Assembly (NCBI GenBank): GCA_004359425.1 | Contig: PTEU01000002.1 | Location: 818,447 to 882,446 of the forward strand | Source of the DNA: Ideonella sp. MAG2 | GTDB taxonomy: Bacteria; Pseudomonadota; Gammaproteobacteria; Burkholderiales; Burkholderiaceae_C | DNA: 64,000 nt | Reading direction: 5' to 3' | Notes under the pieces: generated by a model | Database searches by the model: none | What the model was told of the DNA's origin: nothing | Seen by the model: the letters and a program-made list of their open reading frames with translations, nothing else | Program-made: the position numbers and the translations under genes | In this document: piece after piece, positions 17,935 through 27,556 of the stretch | Position numbering within the stretch: the first letter of the stretch is position 1 | Layout of the letters: each line of letters starts with the position of its first letter

Positions 17935-18737
17935 CAGGTTTCGCCGCGCCGCTTTTTGCGGCCTCGCCCGGCAAATAGCGCATCAAACACCGGGTTGGGC
18001 AGCAGGCGCATCAGCTTGGCCACCACGCCCATCTGCCAGGGGATGACGCGGTAGCTGCTGCCCGCAGTGATGGCCTCAAAGGCCTTTTGGGCAAAGTCCT
18101 CGGGCTGCATCAAAAACGGCATGGGGTAGGTGTTGGCCGCCGTCAGCGGCGTGGCAATGTAGCCCGGCACCAAAGTCACCACCTTCACGCCAAACGGGCG
18201 GCATTCGCCGCGCAGGCTCTCGCAATAAGCCACCACGGCCGACTTGCTAGCGCAATAGGCCCCGTGGCCAGGCAGGCCCCGGATGGAGGCCACACTGGCC
18301 ACGCCCACCAGGCAGCCGCTGCGGCGCTCGCGCATGGGTGCCACAAAGGGGTGGAAGGTGGCGGCCAAGCCTAAGTTGTTGGTGGCGAAGGTGTCGCGCA
18401 TCACGTCCAGGTCGGCACGGATGGCCGTGTCCATGCCCACACTGATGCCGGCGTTGGCAATCACCACATCGGGCAGGCCGCATTCGGCCAGACAACGCTG
18501 ACCGGCGGCGACGATGCTGTCCACGTCTTGCACGTCCGCTGCGGTGGCCCAGCATTGTTCGGCGCTCAAACCTTGAGCAAGTGCCCATTCACTTAACACT
18601 TCCACGCGCCGTGCCACCAGGGCTAAGCGCCAGCCTGCCCGGGCAAATTGCAGGGCCAAGGCTTGGCCGATGCCGCTGGAGGCCCCGGTAATGAACACCA
18701 GCGGGCGGGAAGACACAGCAGAGGGAGAGGCGTTCAT
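17934..18737 (-). CDS. SDR-family oxidoreductase
   Basis: A 267-residue classical short-chain dehydrogenase: cofactor motif TGASSGIGQAL near residue 20, NAG in VIANAGIS, catalytic Ser region VGVASVASI and YxxxK in YCASKSAV. Substrate unknown. Its start codon overlaps the lptC stop (ATGA), so it is translated with the LPS genes. The stop codon is completed by the first base of the 101-bp element. Confidence 0.9.
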   Translation of the reverse strand: MNASPSAVSSRPLVFITGASSGIGQALALQFARAGWRLALVARRVEVLSEWALAQGLSAEQCWATAADVQDVDSIVAAGQRCLAECGLPDVVIANAGISVGMDTAIRADLDVMRDTFATNNLGLAATFHPFVAPMRERRSGCLVGVASVASIRGLPGHGAYCASKSAVVAYCESLRGECRPFGVKVVTLVPGYIATPLTAANTYPMPFLMQPEDFAQKAFEAITAGSSYRVIPWQMGVVAKLMRLLPNPVFDALFAGRGRKKRRGET

Positions 18738-19204
18738 CCGGGCTTTCGGGGGGCTGGGGCCAGCCGAGGTTGCAAGCGGGCCTGGACCCGCCCATGCAAC
18801 AGCAACTGGCCCTGGGTTTGGTCAAAGTCCAGTGCATCGGCCTGGAACTCGCTGCCGCCTTGGCGGACACGCACCGGCTGGTCGGCCACCATGCGTCGCT
18901 CTTTGAGATAGGCGATCAGGCGCTCGCCTTCGATTTGCACCACATCGCCCTCGGCCCCGGTGCTGACCACTTTGGCTCCGCCCTCTAAGCGCACCTGGGT
19001 GCCATCGCCCAAGGCCACTGCGCGCCGAGCGGTGGCATGGGTGATGCGGCCGTCTTCTCCGGTGGCGATGAGGCGTACCGTGTCGATTTCAGTTTCGTCT
19101 GTGTCTGGATAGTGGCGCAATTTCTCACCCATCAGGCGCGCCGTCGGCCGACCTTGGGCGTCGAAGCGTTCGATGCTGAAGGTGGCCATGGTGTAGTCCG
19201 GCTC
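18734..19204 (-). pseudogene. lptC: LptC-like LPS export protein, lacking its N-terminus
   Basis: The frame encodes the periplasmic domain of LptC from the canonical PDYTMATFSIERFDAQGRP onward to residue ~150. The N-terminal membrane anchor (about 40-50 residues), which attaches LptC to LptFG, is missing because the sequence passes straight into the truncated kdsC. An ATG at 19189 could start a soluble fragment. LptC bridges LptFG and LptA in lipopolysaccharide transport. Without an anchor function is doubtful, unless the junction is an assembly error. Confidence 0.75.
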
Positions 19205-19551
19205 ACAATGCCTTGGGCGTCGAGCAGCGGTTGCGCTGCGGCCAGCTTGTCGCTGACGCCAAACAGCGCATGGGTCAGGCCCAAGTCCGCCACACGGCGG
19301 CGCACTGCGGGTGAGTCTCGCCCGGTGATCACCACCGGCAAGATGCCGCCTTGCGCCAGCAGCTTCAAGCCATGGCCGTCCAGCGCATGGAAGGCCTTGA
19401 AGCCCTCGCCGCCCTCGCCAATAAAGAGCCGCCCATCTGTGAGCACGCCATCCACATCAAAAATGGCCAGCTTGACGCCCAGGCCTTGGCCTTGGGCCTT
19501 GAGCAATAACTCGGGTTCAAACCGCAGGGCGGGGGTGGTGATCTCGCGCAT
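19205..19551 (-). pseudogene. kdsC: KdsC (KDO-8-P phosphatase), 3'-truncated
   Basis: The protein begins MREITTPALRFEPELLL and has the HAD motif I IFDVDGVLTDG and motif II VVITGRDS, but homology stops after FGVSDKLAAAQPLLDAQG (about residue 115). The motif III Lys region and motif IV GDDxxD needed for the metal site are lost. Out of frame, the reading continues over lptC to a stop at 19132. The enzyme normally dephosphorylates KDO-8-phosphate. As written it should be inactive. Confidence 0.78.
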
Positions 19552-19559
19552 CGCAGCCT

Positions 19560-20558
19560 TCAAATGACCTTGGCCTGCATCAGGTCGTTGGTGTTGATGG
19601 CTCCGCACAGGCAGTCGGCTTCATCCACCACCAGCAGGCTGGTGATGCGGTGCTGCTCCATCAAGGTGGCGGCTTCGGCGGCCAAGGCATCAGCCCGCAC
19701 GGTTTTGGGCCGGGCGAACATGACCTCGCTGGCCTTGAGTGCGCGCAGGTCAGCACCGGTTTCGATCAGGCGGCGCAAGTCGCCGTCGGTGAAGATGCCC
19801 AGAATGCGGTCGCCGCCCGGCCCCGGCTCCACCACGGCCGTGGCACCCAAGCCCTTTTGCGACATCTCATGCACCACGTCCAAAAACGCGGCATCAGCAC
19901 GCACGCGGGGCACTTGCTCGCCCGCACGCATCAGGTCGCGCACATGCATCAGCAGTTTGCGGCCCAAGGCCCCACCGGGGTGAGAACGGGCAAAGTCTTC
20001 CTCTCTGAAGCCGCGTGCATCCAGCAGCGCTACCGCCAGCGCATCCCCCAGCGCCATTTGCGCGGTGGTGCTGGCCGTGGGTGCCAAGTTGAGGGGGCAA
20101 GCCTCTTGTGCGACGGTACACAGCAGCACATGGTCGGCATGGGTTGCCAGGGTGGACTGCGGCCGCCCCGTCAGCGCCACCAACACCACGTCCATGCGGC
20201 GCAGGCCCGAGAGGATGGCATTGATCTCCCCACTCTCACCAGAGTTGGAGATGGCCAGCACCACATCGCCCGCTGCCACCATGCCCAAATCGCCGTGGCT
20301 GGCCTCAGCAGGGTGGACAAAAAAGGCCGGTGTCCCGGTGGACGCCAAGGTGGCGGCGATCTTGCGGCCCACATGGCCGCTTTTGCCCATGCCCATCACC
20401 ACCACGCGGCCACGCGTGTTCAGAATGGCCTGCACCACCCCCACAAAACCCTGGCCCAACAGGTCGCGCACACCCAGCAAGGCTTGCGCCTCAATGTCTA
20501 TGGTGTTGCGTGCCAGTTGCAAGGCGCGGTCGGCTTCTTGGGCGGTGAGTGGTTTCAC
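19560..20558 (-). CDS. kdsD: Arabinose-5-phosphate isomerase (KpsF/KdsD)
   Basis: A 332-residue enzyme with an N-terminal SIS domain (VVMGMGKSGHVGRKIAATL, then AISNSGESGEI) and two C-terminal CBS domains (VPRVRADAAFLDVV and GIFTDGDLRRLIETG). It converts ribulose-5-P to arabinose-5-P for KDO synthesis. It precedes kdsC by 8 bases. The GTG at 20558 (VKPLTAQEAD) is preferred; another GTG at 20627 would overlap the divergent antiporter gene. Confidence 0.93.
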   Translation of the reverse strand: MKPLTAQEADRALQLARNTIDIEAQALLGVRDLLGQGFVGVVQAILNTRGRVVVMGMGKSGHVGRKIAATLASTGTPAFFVHPAEASHGDLGMVAAGDVVLAISNSGESGEINAILSGLRRMDVVLVALTGRPQSTLATHADHVLLCTVAQEACPLNLAPTASTTAQMALGDALAVALLDARGFREEDFARSHPGGALGRKLLMHVRDLMRAGEQVPRVRADAAFLDVVHEMSQKGLGATAVVEPGPGGDRILGIFTDGDLRRLIETGADLRALKASEVMFARPKTVRADALAAEAATLMEQHRITSLLVVDEADCLCGAINTNDLMQAKVI

Positions 20559-20619
20559 GGGCAGGTGAGTGGTTGAGAATAGGGGGATTCTAGAAGGCGA
20601 CAGAGAAAGGGATGCTGGA

Positions 20620-22617
20620 TTGGCCACGACGCTTGAATTGGTGCTGCTCTACCTGATGGCCGCCGTGGCCGGCGTGGTCGCCTGCCGCCTGATGCGTCTG
20701 CCACCCATGCTGGGTTATCTGGTGGTGGGCGTGCTGATCGGACCCAATGCGTTGGCACTGGCCAAAGATTCAGGTGGGGTCAGGTACTTGGCCGAATTTG
20801 GCGTGGTCTTTTTGATGTTCGTCATCGGGCTGGAGTTCAACCTGCCCAAGCTGCGCAGCATGCGCACACTGGTGTTTGGCCTGGGGCTGAGCCAAGTGGT
20901 GTTGACCATGGCGGGGGCGCTGCTGGGTAACACCGCCCTGATCTGGTTGTTCAGTTTTGCTACGCGCCCCTGGGAGCTGGGCTGGCAAGGCGCGGTGGTG
21001 CTGGGCAGTGCCATGGCTATGTCGTCCACAGCCATTGTGGTGAAGATGATGGCCGAGCGGCTGGAGATGGAAAGCGAGCATGGCAAGCGGGTGATCGGCG
21101 TCTTGCTCTTCCAAGACCTGGCGGTGGTGCCGCTGTTGGTGCTTATTCCTGCGTTGAATTCCTCGCCCGAGGACATGGCCCGCTCCATGGCGTTGGCTGT
21201 GCTCAAGGCGGCCGTGCTGTTAACCGTGCTTTTGGTGGGTGGCCAGCGGGTCATGCGGCATTGGCTCACTCTGGTGGCTCGCCGCAAGAGCGAAGAGTTG
21301 TTTGTGTTGAATGTGTTGCTGGTGACGTTGGGCCTGGCCTATCTCACCGAGCACGCCGGTTTGTCGCTGGCGTTAGGGGCTTTTGTGGCGGGCATGTTGA
21401 TTGCGGAGACCGAGTTCAAACATCAGGTTGAAACCGACATCCGCCCTTTTCACGACGTGCTGTTGGGCCTGTTCTTCATCACCATCGGCATGAAGCTGGA
21501 CTGGCGTCCGGTGCTGGACCAATGGTTTCTGGTACTGCTGCTCACCTCTATGCCCGTGGTGGCCAAAGCCGTGCTGGTCACGGGCCTGGCCTGGGCCTTC
21601 CGCGCGCCGACTGGCGTGGCGCTGCGCACGGGCTTGTATCTGGCCCAAGCAGGTGAGTTCGGTTTTGTGCTGCTGACCCTGGGGGCCGAGCAACAGTTGA
21701 TCGCACCGCAATGGATGAGCCCGGTGCTGGCGTCCATGGTGCTGTCCATGCTGGCCACGCCCTTCATCATCATGCACAGCGACCGTATCGTGGTGCGCCT
21801 GGCGGCAAGCGACTGGATGATGCAGTCCGTAGCGCTCACCAGCATTGCCAAGAAAGCCATGCGCACCGAGGCCCACGTCATCATCTGTGGCTATGGGCGC
21901 AGTGGCCAGAACCTGGCCCGCTTGCTGGAGGCAGAGGCCATTCCCTATATGGCCTTGGACCTGGACCCGGATCGTGTGCGCCAAGCCGCCGCCGCCGGGC
22001 AGAGCGTGGTGTTTGGCGACGCTGCCCGCTTGCAAAGCCTGATGGCGGCAGGCCTGGCGCGCGCCAGTGCGGTGGTGATCAGCTACCACGACACACCGTC
22101 CGCGCTGAAGATCTTGCAGCAAGTGCGAGAACACGCTCCGCACGTACCGGTGGTGGTACGCACGCTGGACGACACCGACCTGGAAGCCTTGCGCGCCGCT
22201 GGAGCCACCGAGGTGGTGCCCGAGGCCGTGGAAGGCTCGCTGATGCTGGCCAGCCACGCCTTGGCCTTGGTGGGCGTGCCCATGCGCCGCGTGATCCGCC
22301 TCACCCGCGACGCCCGCGACGCCCGCTACAGCCTGCTGCGCGGTTACTTCCACGGGGCCGACGACGACACCGCTGAAGAACTGGAACAAGCCCGGCTGCA
22401 TACGGTGCCCTTGCCACTGGCCGCTGCCTGCGTGGGCCAGACCTTGGCGCATCAAGCCCTGCATGCGCTGGGCGTGAATGTGGTGTCACTGCGGCGTACC
22501 GATGGCAGGGTGATCAAACCCCACGATGAGCTGACCCTGGCCGGGGGAGATACCTTGGTGCTGGCTGGCAAGCCCGAACCCTTGGCCCTGGCCGAGAAAA
22601 AGCTGCTGACCGGCTGA
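20620..22617 (+). CDS. CPA2-family cation:proton antiporter with RCK domain (KefB/RosB-like)
   Basis: A ~665-residue protein with about 12 membrane helices (GYLVVGVLIGPNALAL, FLMFVIGLEFNL), then a Rossmann TrkA_N/RCK domain (VIICGYGRSGQNLARLLE near residue 420) and a C-terminal TrkA_C domain. It should exchange K+ or another monovalent cation for H+. The TTG at 20620 follows AAAGGGA; the frame is open from a GTG at 20569. It is divergent from kdsD, and this pairing with LPS genes recurs in related bacteria. Confidence 0.92.
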   Translation: MATTLELVLLYLMAAVAGVVACRLMRLPPMLGYLVVGVLIGPNALALAKDSGGVRYLAEFGVVFLMFVIGLEFNLPKLRSMRTLVFGLGLSQVVLTMAGALLGNTALIWLFSFATRPWELGWQGAVVLGSAMAMSSTAIVVKMMAERLEMESEHGKRVIGVLLFQDLAVVPLLVLIPALNSSPEDMARSMALAVLKAAVLLTVLLVGGQRVMRHWLTLVARRKSEELFVLNVLLVTLGLAYLTEHAGLSLALGAFVAGMLIAETEFKHQVETDIRPFHDVLLGLFFITIGMKLDWRPVLDQWFLVLLLTSMPVVAKAVLVTGLAWAFRAPTGVALRTGLYLAQAGEFGFVLLTLGAEQQLIAPQWMSPVLASMVLSMLATPFIIMHSDRIVVRLAASDWMMQSVALTSIAKKAMRTEAHVIICGYGRSGQNLARLLEAEAIPYMALDLDPDRVRQAAAAGQSVVFGDAARLQSLMAAGLARASAVVISYHDTPSALKILQQVREHAPHVPVVVRTLDDTDLEALRAAGATEVVPEAVEGSLMLASHALALVGVPMRRVIRLTRDARDARYSLLRGYFHGADDDTAEELEQARLHTVPLPLAAACVGQTLAHQALHALGVNVVSLRRTDGRVIKPHDELTLAGGDTLVLAGKPEPLALAEKKLLTG

Positions 22618-22624
22618 CGCCGCT

Positions 22625-23095
22625 TTAGGCCAAGGGCAAGCCGCGCTCTAAGTTGGCCTGCATGCGGGCCACCATCACGGCCCCTAAGCTGCGCAACACC
22701 TCCAAGGCCATAGAGGGCTGGCGCAAAGCCATTTCGTCCAGGCGATGCCTGGGCAAGGCCCAGACGGTGCAGGGCGACATGGCCTCGACCTGGGCCATGC
22801 GCGGCGAGTCGCCAAACATGGCGGGCTCACCCACGATGGAGCCAGGCCGCAAAATAGCCACCGGCCGACGGCCCGCTTGCGGTGGCAATGGCACATAGAC
22901 TTGCAGCGTGCCCTGCTCCAGCAGGTAGACGGTGCGCTCCATGTCGCGGTACTTCACCAGCACCTCGCCCGAGCGCAGGGTGACCTCATTGAAATAGTCG
23001 CCAAACAACTGCCACTGTCGCGCGTCCAAGCGCGGGCGAAAGCTGTCTTCCGCGTTAAGCGACTGCACCGCTTGAATCACCTGGTCGAATGCCAT
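22625..23095 (-). CDS. Cyclic-nucleotide-binding-domain protein
   Basis: A 156-residue protein consisting of one cNMP-binding beta-barrel: RSGEVLVKYRDMERTVYLL, then GSIVGEPAMFGDSPRMAQV, with the phosphate-binding cassette region FGDSPRMA. There is no HTH, so it is not a Crp/Fnr transcription factor but a stand-alone sensor. AGGGAG precedes the ATG at 23095; the longer open frame upstream is not protein-like. It is convergent with the antiporter 7 bases away and may regulate it, which is speculation. Confidence 0.85.
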   Translation of the reverse strand: MAFDQVIQAVQSLNAEDSFRPRLDARQWQLFGDYFNEVTLRSGEVLVKYRDMERTVYLLEQGTLQVYVPLPPQAGRRPVAILRPGSIVGEPAMFGDSPRMAQVEAMSPCTVWALPRHRLDEMALRQPSMALEVLRSLGAVMVARMQANLERGLPLA

Positions 23096-23260
23096 CCTGG
23101 CTCCCTGCCTGACCCAGACCGCCCGCCCGCAAACATGCGCGCGCTGAGGCCAACGTTGGGCGCAATTATGAGCAGCGCCACCGCCCAACTGCAAGCTGCC
23201 CCGAGGGGATGTGGGGAACCGCAGGGCCCCACTCCTGATGTGAGGATGGTGAGAGCTTGG

Positions 23261-24670
23261 CTATTTGCCGATACAAAAGCGGGTGAAGATTTCACCCAAG
23301 AGATCGTCGGCGCTGAAGCGCCCGGTGATCTCCTGCAAGGCTTGGTGGGCCAGCCGAAGCTCTTCCGCAAACAGGTCCAGCGCCGCATCGGCCACGGCCG
23401 CATGCTCAGCCGCCCACCCTAGGTGCTCACGCGCCCTCGCCAGGGCTTGAACGTGACGGCTGCGCGCGATGAACACCCCCTCGGGGGCCGCCTGCCAGCC
23501 TGCTCGCTCCAGCAGCATCTGGCGCAAGGCCTCCAGGCCCTGGCCGGTGTGGGCCGACAAGGTCAACACAGTGCCCACACCACCGCTGTGCGCCTGGGCG
23601 GCAGCGGCAGCCTCTGGCGAGGCATCGGCCTTGTTATAGACCTGGATCAAGCGGCTGCGGTCCACTTGCGAGAGTCTCTGCGCAATGCGAGTTTCGGCGG
23701 TTTGATAGTCGGGGTGCTGTAGGCGCGTCAAATCGTGCAAAAACAACACCGCATCAGCGCTGGCAATGGACTCCCAACTGCGCGCCACACCAATACGCTC
23801 CACCTCGTCGCTGGCATCTGCAGCGTCGCGCAGGCCGGCGGTGTCGGTGACGTGCACGGGCACACCTTGGATCTGGATGGTCTCGCTGACCCGGTCTCGG
23901 GTGGTTCCTGCGATGGGGGTCACAATGGCCAACTCCGCGCCAGCCAAGGCATTGAGCAGCGAGCTTTTGCCCACATTGGGCTGCCCGGCCAAAACGACTC
24001 TCAGCCCCTCTCTTAACAAGGCACCCTGGCGGGCCTGCGATTGCACTGCCTCCAGTTGCGACACCACTTGGCGCAACTTGCCGCGCGCATCAGCCTTTTC
24101 CAGAAAGTCGATTTCCTCTTCTGGGAAATCAAGCGTGGCTTCGACCAGCATGCGCAGGTTGACGATGCGCTCGGCCAGCGCCTCAATCTCCTTGGAGAAC
24201 GCGCCGCCCAAAGAGCGGCTGGCCGAGCGGGCAGCCGCTTCGGTGCTGGCGTCGATCAGGTCAGCCACGGCCTCGGCCTGGGCCAAATCCAGCTTGTCAT
24301 TCAAGTAGGCCCGCAGGGTGAACTCACCCGGCTCGGCCAGGCGCAGGCCCATGGCAGAGCCCGCCTCTAAGCAGCGCGCCAGCAGCAGTTGCAGCACCAC
24401 CGGCCCGCCATGGGCTTGCAGCTCCAGCACGGCCTCACCGGTGTAGCTGTGGGGTGCAGGAAAGTAGAGCGCCAGGCCGTGGTCAATGGCCTCGCCGTCG
24501 GCTGTCTTAAAAGCACCGTAGCGGGCTTGGCGGGGTGCCAGAGGTGCACCGATCAAGGCGTCCACCAGCGGCTGCAAGTCGCGGCCAGAGGCCCTCACAA
24601 TGCCGACCGCGCCTCGTCCGGGCGCGGTGGCAATGGCAACAATGGGGTCTTGATGGCGGCTGAGTGACAC
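23261..24670 (-). CDS. mnmE: tRNA modification GTPase MnmE
   Basis: A 469-residue enzyme with all expected parts: N-terminal tetrahydrofolate-binding domain ([18 protein letters not shown]), helical domain, G domain with [13 protein letters not shown] and NKAD, and the C-terminal FCIGK holding the essential Cys. With MnmG it makes the 5-carboxymethylaminomethyl group on wobble U34 of certain tRNAs. A GTG start at 24670 is likely. Its position at the end of the rpmH-rnpA-yidD-yidC block is conserved. Confidence 0.97.
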   Translation of the reverse strand: MSLSRHQDPIVAIATAPGRGAVGIVRASGRDLQPLVDALIGAPLAPRQARYGAFKTADGEAIDHGLALYFPAPHSYTGEAVLELQAHGGPVVLQLLLARCLEAGSAMGLRLAEPGEFTLRAYLNDKLDLAQAEAVADLIDASTEAAARSASRSLGGAFSKEIEALAERIVNLRMLVEATLDFPEEEIDFLEKADARGKLRQVVSQLEAVQSQARQGALLREGLRVVLAGQPNVGKSSLLNALAGAELAIVTPIAGTTRDRVSETIQIQGVPVHVTDTAGLRDAADASDEVERIGVARSWESIASADAVLFLHDLTRLQHPDYQTAETRIAQRLSQVDRSRLIQVYNKADASPEAAAAAQAHSGGVGTVLTLSAHTGQGLEALRQMLLERAGWQAAPEGVFIARSRHVQALARAREHLGWAAEHAAVADAALDLFAEELRLAHQALQEITGRFSADDLLGEIFTRFCIGK

Positions 24671-24918
24671 AGCGGGGATTGTCCGCTATCGAGCAGCGCA
24701 GGCCGTGAACCGCATGGCCGCGAAAGTGGCGCGGAGGGAGGGGGCGGTGCCGGGCGTCAATACCCTGCGTCCGCGCACCCTCCTGGCGGGCAGCGTGCCT
24801 CACTGGGAGGTGCCGTACCGGCCAATTCCCCGCATAGAAGGGATGGGGCTTTCAAGCCCCTTGGCTCAGTCATCGGCCAGCGCTTGGCCAACTTAAGTCA
24901 ACAACGCATGGGCTGCGT
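24671..24918 (-). other. Intergenic region between yidC and mnmE
   Basis: No gene. A perfect 7-bp hairpin GGGGCTT/AAGCCCC (24845-24860) lies 60 bases after the yidC stop and may end or attenuate its transcript, though no T-run follows. Confidence 0.4.
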
Positions 24919-26474
24919 TCAGGCAACGCCCATTTGCTTGTTGATCATCCACTGCTGGCCAATCGACAGCAGGTTGTTGACCAGCCAATACAGCACCAAG
25001 CCAGCGGGGAAGAAGAAGAACATGAAGCTGAACATCAAGGGCATCAGCCACATCATCTTGGCCTGCATCGGGTCTGCAGGCGCGGGCTGTAGCCACACCT
25101 GCAACAAGCTCGACAGCGTCATCAAGACCGGCAGGATGAAGAACGGGTCCTTGGCCGATAGGTCGGTGATCCAGCCAATCCAAGGCGCGCCGCGCATCTC
25201 CACGGTAGAGAGCAGCACCCAGTACAGCGCAATGAAGAAGGGCATCTGCACAAAGATGGGCAGGCAGCCGCCAATCGGGTTGACCTTTTCTTCGCGATAG
25301 ATGCGCATCATCTCTTGCTGCATCTCTTGCGGTTTGTCCTTCAGGCGCTCACGCAGCTCCATGATGCGCGGGTTGACCGCCTTCATCTTGGCCATGGACT
25401 TGTAAGCGTTGGCATTGAGCCAATAGAAGGCAATCTTCAGCAGCACCACCAGCGCTACGATGGACCAACCCCAGTTGCCCAACACGCTGTGCAGCCAATG
25501 CAGCACGGCAAACATGGGCTTGGCCAGAATGGTGAACCAGCCGTAGTCCTTCACCAACTCCAGGCCTGGGGCCAGGGCAGCGAGCTTCTTCTCTTCTTGG
25601 GGCCCCACATAAAGGGTGGACTCATGCACCTGAGTCGCCTCTGCGGCCAAGGTGCCCAGGTCTTGCAGCATGGCCACTTCATACAAGTTGGGCACGCTGG
25701 GGTGCTTGCGGCTGGCAAACTCGCGCGGCGTGCCCGGTGCCACCAACCATGCCGAGGTGAAGTAGTGCTGCACCATGGCCACCCAACCCTCATTGCTGCG
25801 GGTGTTGTGGCTGGGCTTGTCATTGGGACCGCGCTTCTCGATGTCCTTGAACTCCACCTTTTCGAACTTCTTCTCTTCCGAATACACCGCCGGGCCGGTG
25901 AAGGTGAAGTAGAACGACGACTCACCCGCCGGGGCATTGCCATCGCGCTGCAATTGCAGATAGAGGCGTGGCTGCACCGGGGCTGCGCCCACGTTCACCA
26001 CCTCGTGCTTAACGCCCACGGTGTATTGGCCGCGCTTAAACGTATAGGTCTTGGCCAGCTTCACACCACCGACCTCGGGTGATTCAAAGCGCACCACCAC
26101 TTCGTTGGCACCGTCTTTGAGCGTGCGCTCGCCAGGCTTGGCCGTCATCACCGTGAAGTGGTTGGGCAAGGCTGGGCCACCGGCTACAGCGGAGATCAGG
26201 CCCGACTGCGCCAGATAGGTGCGCTCGGCGCTGGTATCCATCAACACGGTATTGCGCTTGGGGTCCACGCTGTCGGGGTAGGCCAGCAATTCGGCACGGC
26301 GCATGTCGCCACCCTTGCCGTCCAGCGTCACCTTCAGCACATCAGTGCTGACGACAATTTGCTCGGCCGGTTGGCCCGTAGCGGGCGCCGCAGCTTGGGC
26401 GGCCGCTGTGGCAACGCCTGCGGCGGCCACCTGGGCCGCAGAACCAGCCACCGCCGCGCTACTGGCAGCGGTAA
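24919..26474 (-). CDS. yidC: Membrane protein insertase YidC, lacking its native N-terminus
   Basis: About 515 residues match YidC: periplasmic beta-sandwich (QIVVSTDVLKVTLDGKGGD), then the conserved insertase core (WGWSIVALVVLLKIAFYWL, GGCLPIFVQMPFFIALYWVL) and a C-terminal MWLMPLMFSFMFFFFPAGL. The usual first transmembrane helix of Gram-negative YidC is missing: upstream the reading frame runs out of frame over yidD and rnpA to an ATG at 26547. The insertase core is complete. The N-terminal loss coincides with a yidD truncation. Confidence 0.88.
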
Positions 26475-26560
26475 AAGCGATAAGCCCGCACCGGCAGCGC
26501 AAGCAGCCGACGCGGCAACTCACGCCACTCAAAAGCGCGTGGTTCAAGAGGCTGAGACAT
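26459..26560 (-). pseudogene. yidD: YidD, N-terminal fragment only
   Basis: A short frame starting at 26560 (MSQPLEPRAFEW) contains RRLLALPVRAYRF, the N-terminus of the YidD family, and then stops after YRCQ. The conserved CRFYPSCSxYA core is absent. Its ATG overlaps the rnpA 3' end as usual for this operon. The fragment runs straight into yidC sequence, so the 3' two-thirds of yidD and the 5' end of yidC are both missing. Confidence 0.7.
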
Positions 26561-27095
26561 CGCTGGACGGCGCTGCCGCCTTGGCTTTGCCCTGCCCGCC
26601 TCTGGGCTTGCGGCCCGCGCTGGGGGGCAGCGGCGAATGCACAGCACGGTGGAACAATGTGCTCAGTTCCTCACGCGCCAGCGCACGCAGCGCGGCCGAA
26701 GCAGCGCTGGGGAACTGTTGCCGATCAAACGGCGCCCGCACCCTCACCACCCACAAACCTGCAGGCAATTCAGAGGCATGCAAGGCCATGGCGGCTTTCA
26801 CCTGACGTTTGATGAGCGTGCGTGTCACCGCCCGCTTGGCATGCCGCTTAGGCACCACCAAGCCCAACCATTGACCGCCCTCATCCACAGCCGGGACCGC
26901 CAAGAGTGGCTCGCCTGTGGATAACTCGGTGGACAAGGGCGGGAAAACCGGTGAATCAACCGCCTTCACGCTCACTGGGCCAGCACGCGAAGGCACGCCA
27001 GCCAAATAGTGAACAGCGAAGTGAGTGCTCTTTGACCGCTGATGTGCGGACAACACCCGTTCGAAATCGGCCGGACGCACGATGCGGCCGATCAT
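26544..27095 (-). CDS. rnpA: Ribonuclease P protein component
   Basis: A 183-residue protein with the RNase P signature GLVVPKRHAKRAVTRTLIKRQ and N-terminal RIVRPADFERVL. Compared with the 115-120-residue E. coli type it has an insert before the signature (about residues 40-70) and a basic C-terminal tail. It cofactors the RNase P RNA in tRNA 5' maturation. The ATG at 27095 is chosen on homology and lies 10 bases from rpmH. The insert encodes DnaA-box sequences. Confidence 0.93.
   Translation of the reverse strand: MIGRIVRPADFERVLSAHQRSKSTHFAVHYLAGVPSRAGPVSVKAVDSPVFPPLSTELSTGEPLLAVPAVDEGGQWLGLVVPKRHAKRAVTRTLIKRQVKAAMALHASELPAGLWVVRVRAPFDRQQFPSAASAALRALAREELSTLFHRAVHSPLPPSAGRKPRGGQGKAKAAAPSSDVSAS
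26881..26924. promoter_or_regulatory. Two DnaA boxes inside rnpA
   Basis: TCATCCACA at 26881-26889 (one mismatch) and TGTGGATAA at 26916-26924 (perfect TTATCCACA on the minus strand), 27 bases apart, within the rnpA insert. Confidence 0.55.
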
Positions 27096-27105
27096 GACGC
27101 GAAGG

Positions 27106-27243
27106 TCAGACCTGCGACAGCTTCTTGCGGCCCTTGGCGCGGCGCGCGGCAATCACGGCACGGCCACCACGGGTCTTCATGCGGACGAGGAAGCCGTGCG
27201 TACGGGCGCGACGGACCTTGGAAGGCTGATAGGTGCGCTTCAT
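27106..27243 (-). CDS. rpmH: Ribosomal protein L34
   Basis: A 45-residue basic protein, [20 protein letters not shown] followed by the usual [16 protein letters not shown] end. It is the start of the rpmH-rnpA-yidD-yidC-mnmE operon. The ATG at 27243 matches the invariant N-terminus; the open frame upstream is not coding. Confidence 0.98.
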   Translation of the reverse strand: MKRTYQPSKVRRARTHGFLVRMKTRGGRAVIAARRAKGRKKLSQV

Positions 27244-27556
27244 GGTTCTAGTACCTTGAAAGAAAAATAAAACCGGGCCGACCCTCGCAAAGGCCCCACC
27301 CGACCGAAGCACTGCCAGCAGCCATGCGGGCTGCACAGCGTCTCAGGGCCCCAACGTCAAAGCTTGGCCCACCCGTGCTCCGGGAAACCCACTATTAGAG
27401 CAAATTCTGACCAAGCGGTCAAACCTGTACCCAGAACGCGACTTTGACAAGCATTGTTAAACCCTCTTGACCTCCGACAAAAAACTGTGGATAACCTCGT
27501 CCCGGGAGGCGCAAACCGCGCATAGAATTCGCCCGCTCTAAAAGAACTTGTCCACA
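27244..27556. other. Putative oriC / dnaA promoter region
   Basis: Gap of about 310 bases between divergent rpmH and dnaA. It has a perfect DnaA box at 27486-27494 (TGTGGATAA) and TTGTCCACA at 27548-27556 directly before the dnaA ATG, plus an AT-rich stretch around 27390-27480. It should hold the rpmH and dnaA promoters and is the natural place for the chromosomal origin. The number of boxes is low, so the origin may extend into rnpA or beyond dnaA. Confidence 0.6.

Noticed and set aside
21373-22464. A 363-codon frame antisense to the CPA2 antiporter
   Set aside because: Gln/His-rich mirror of a well-conserved gene.
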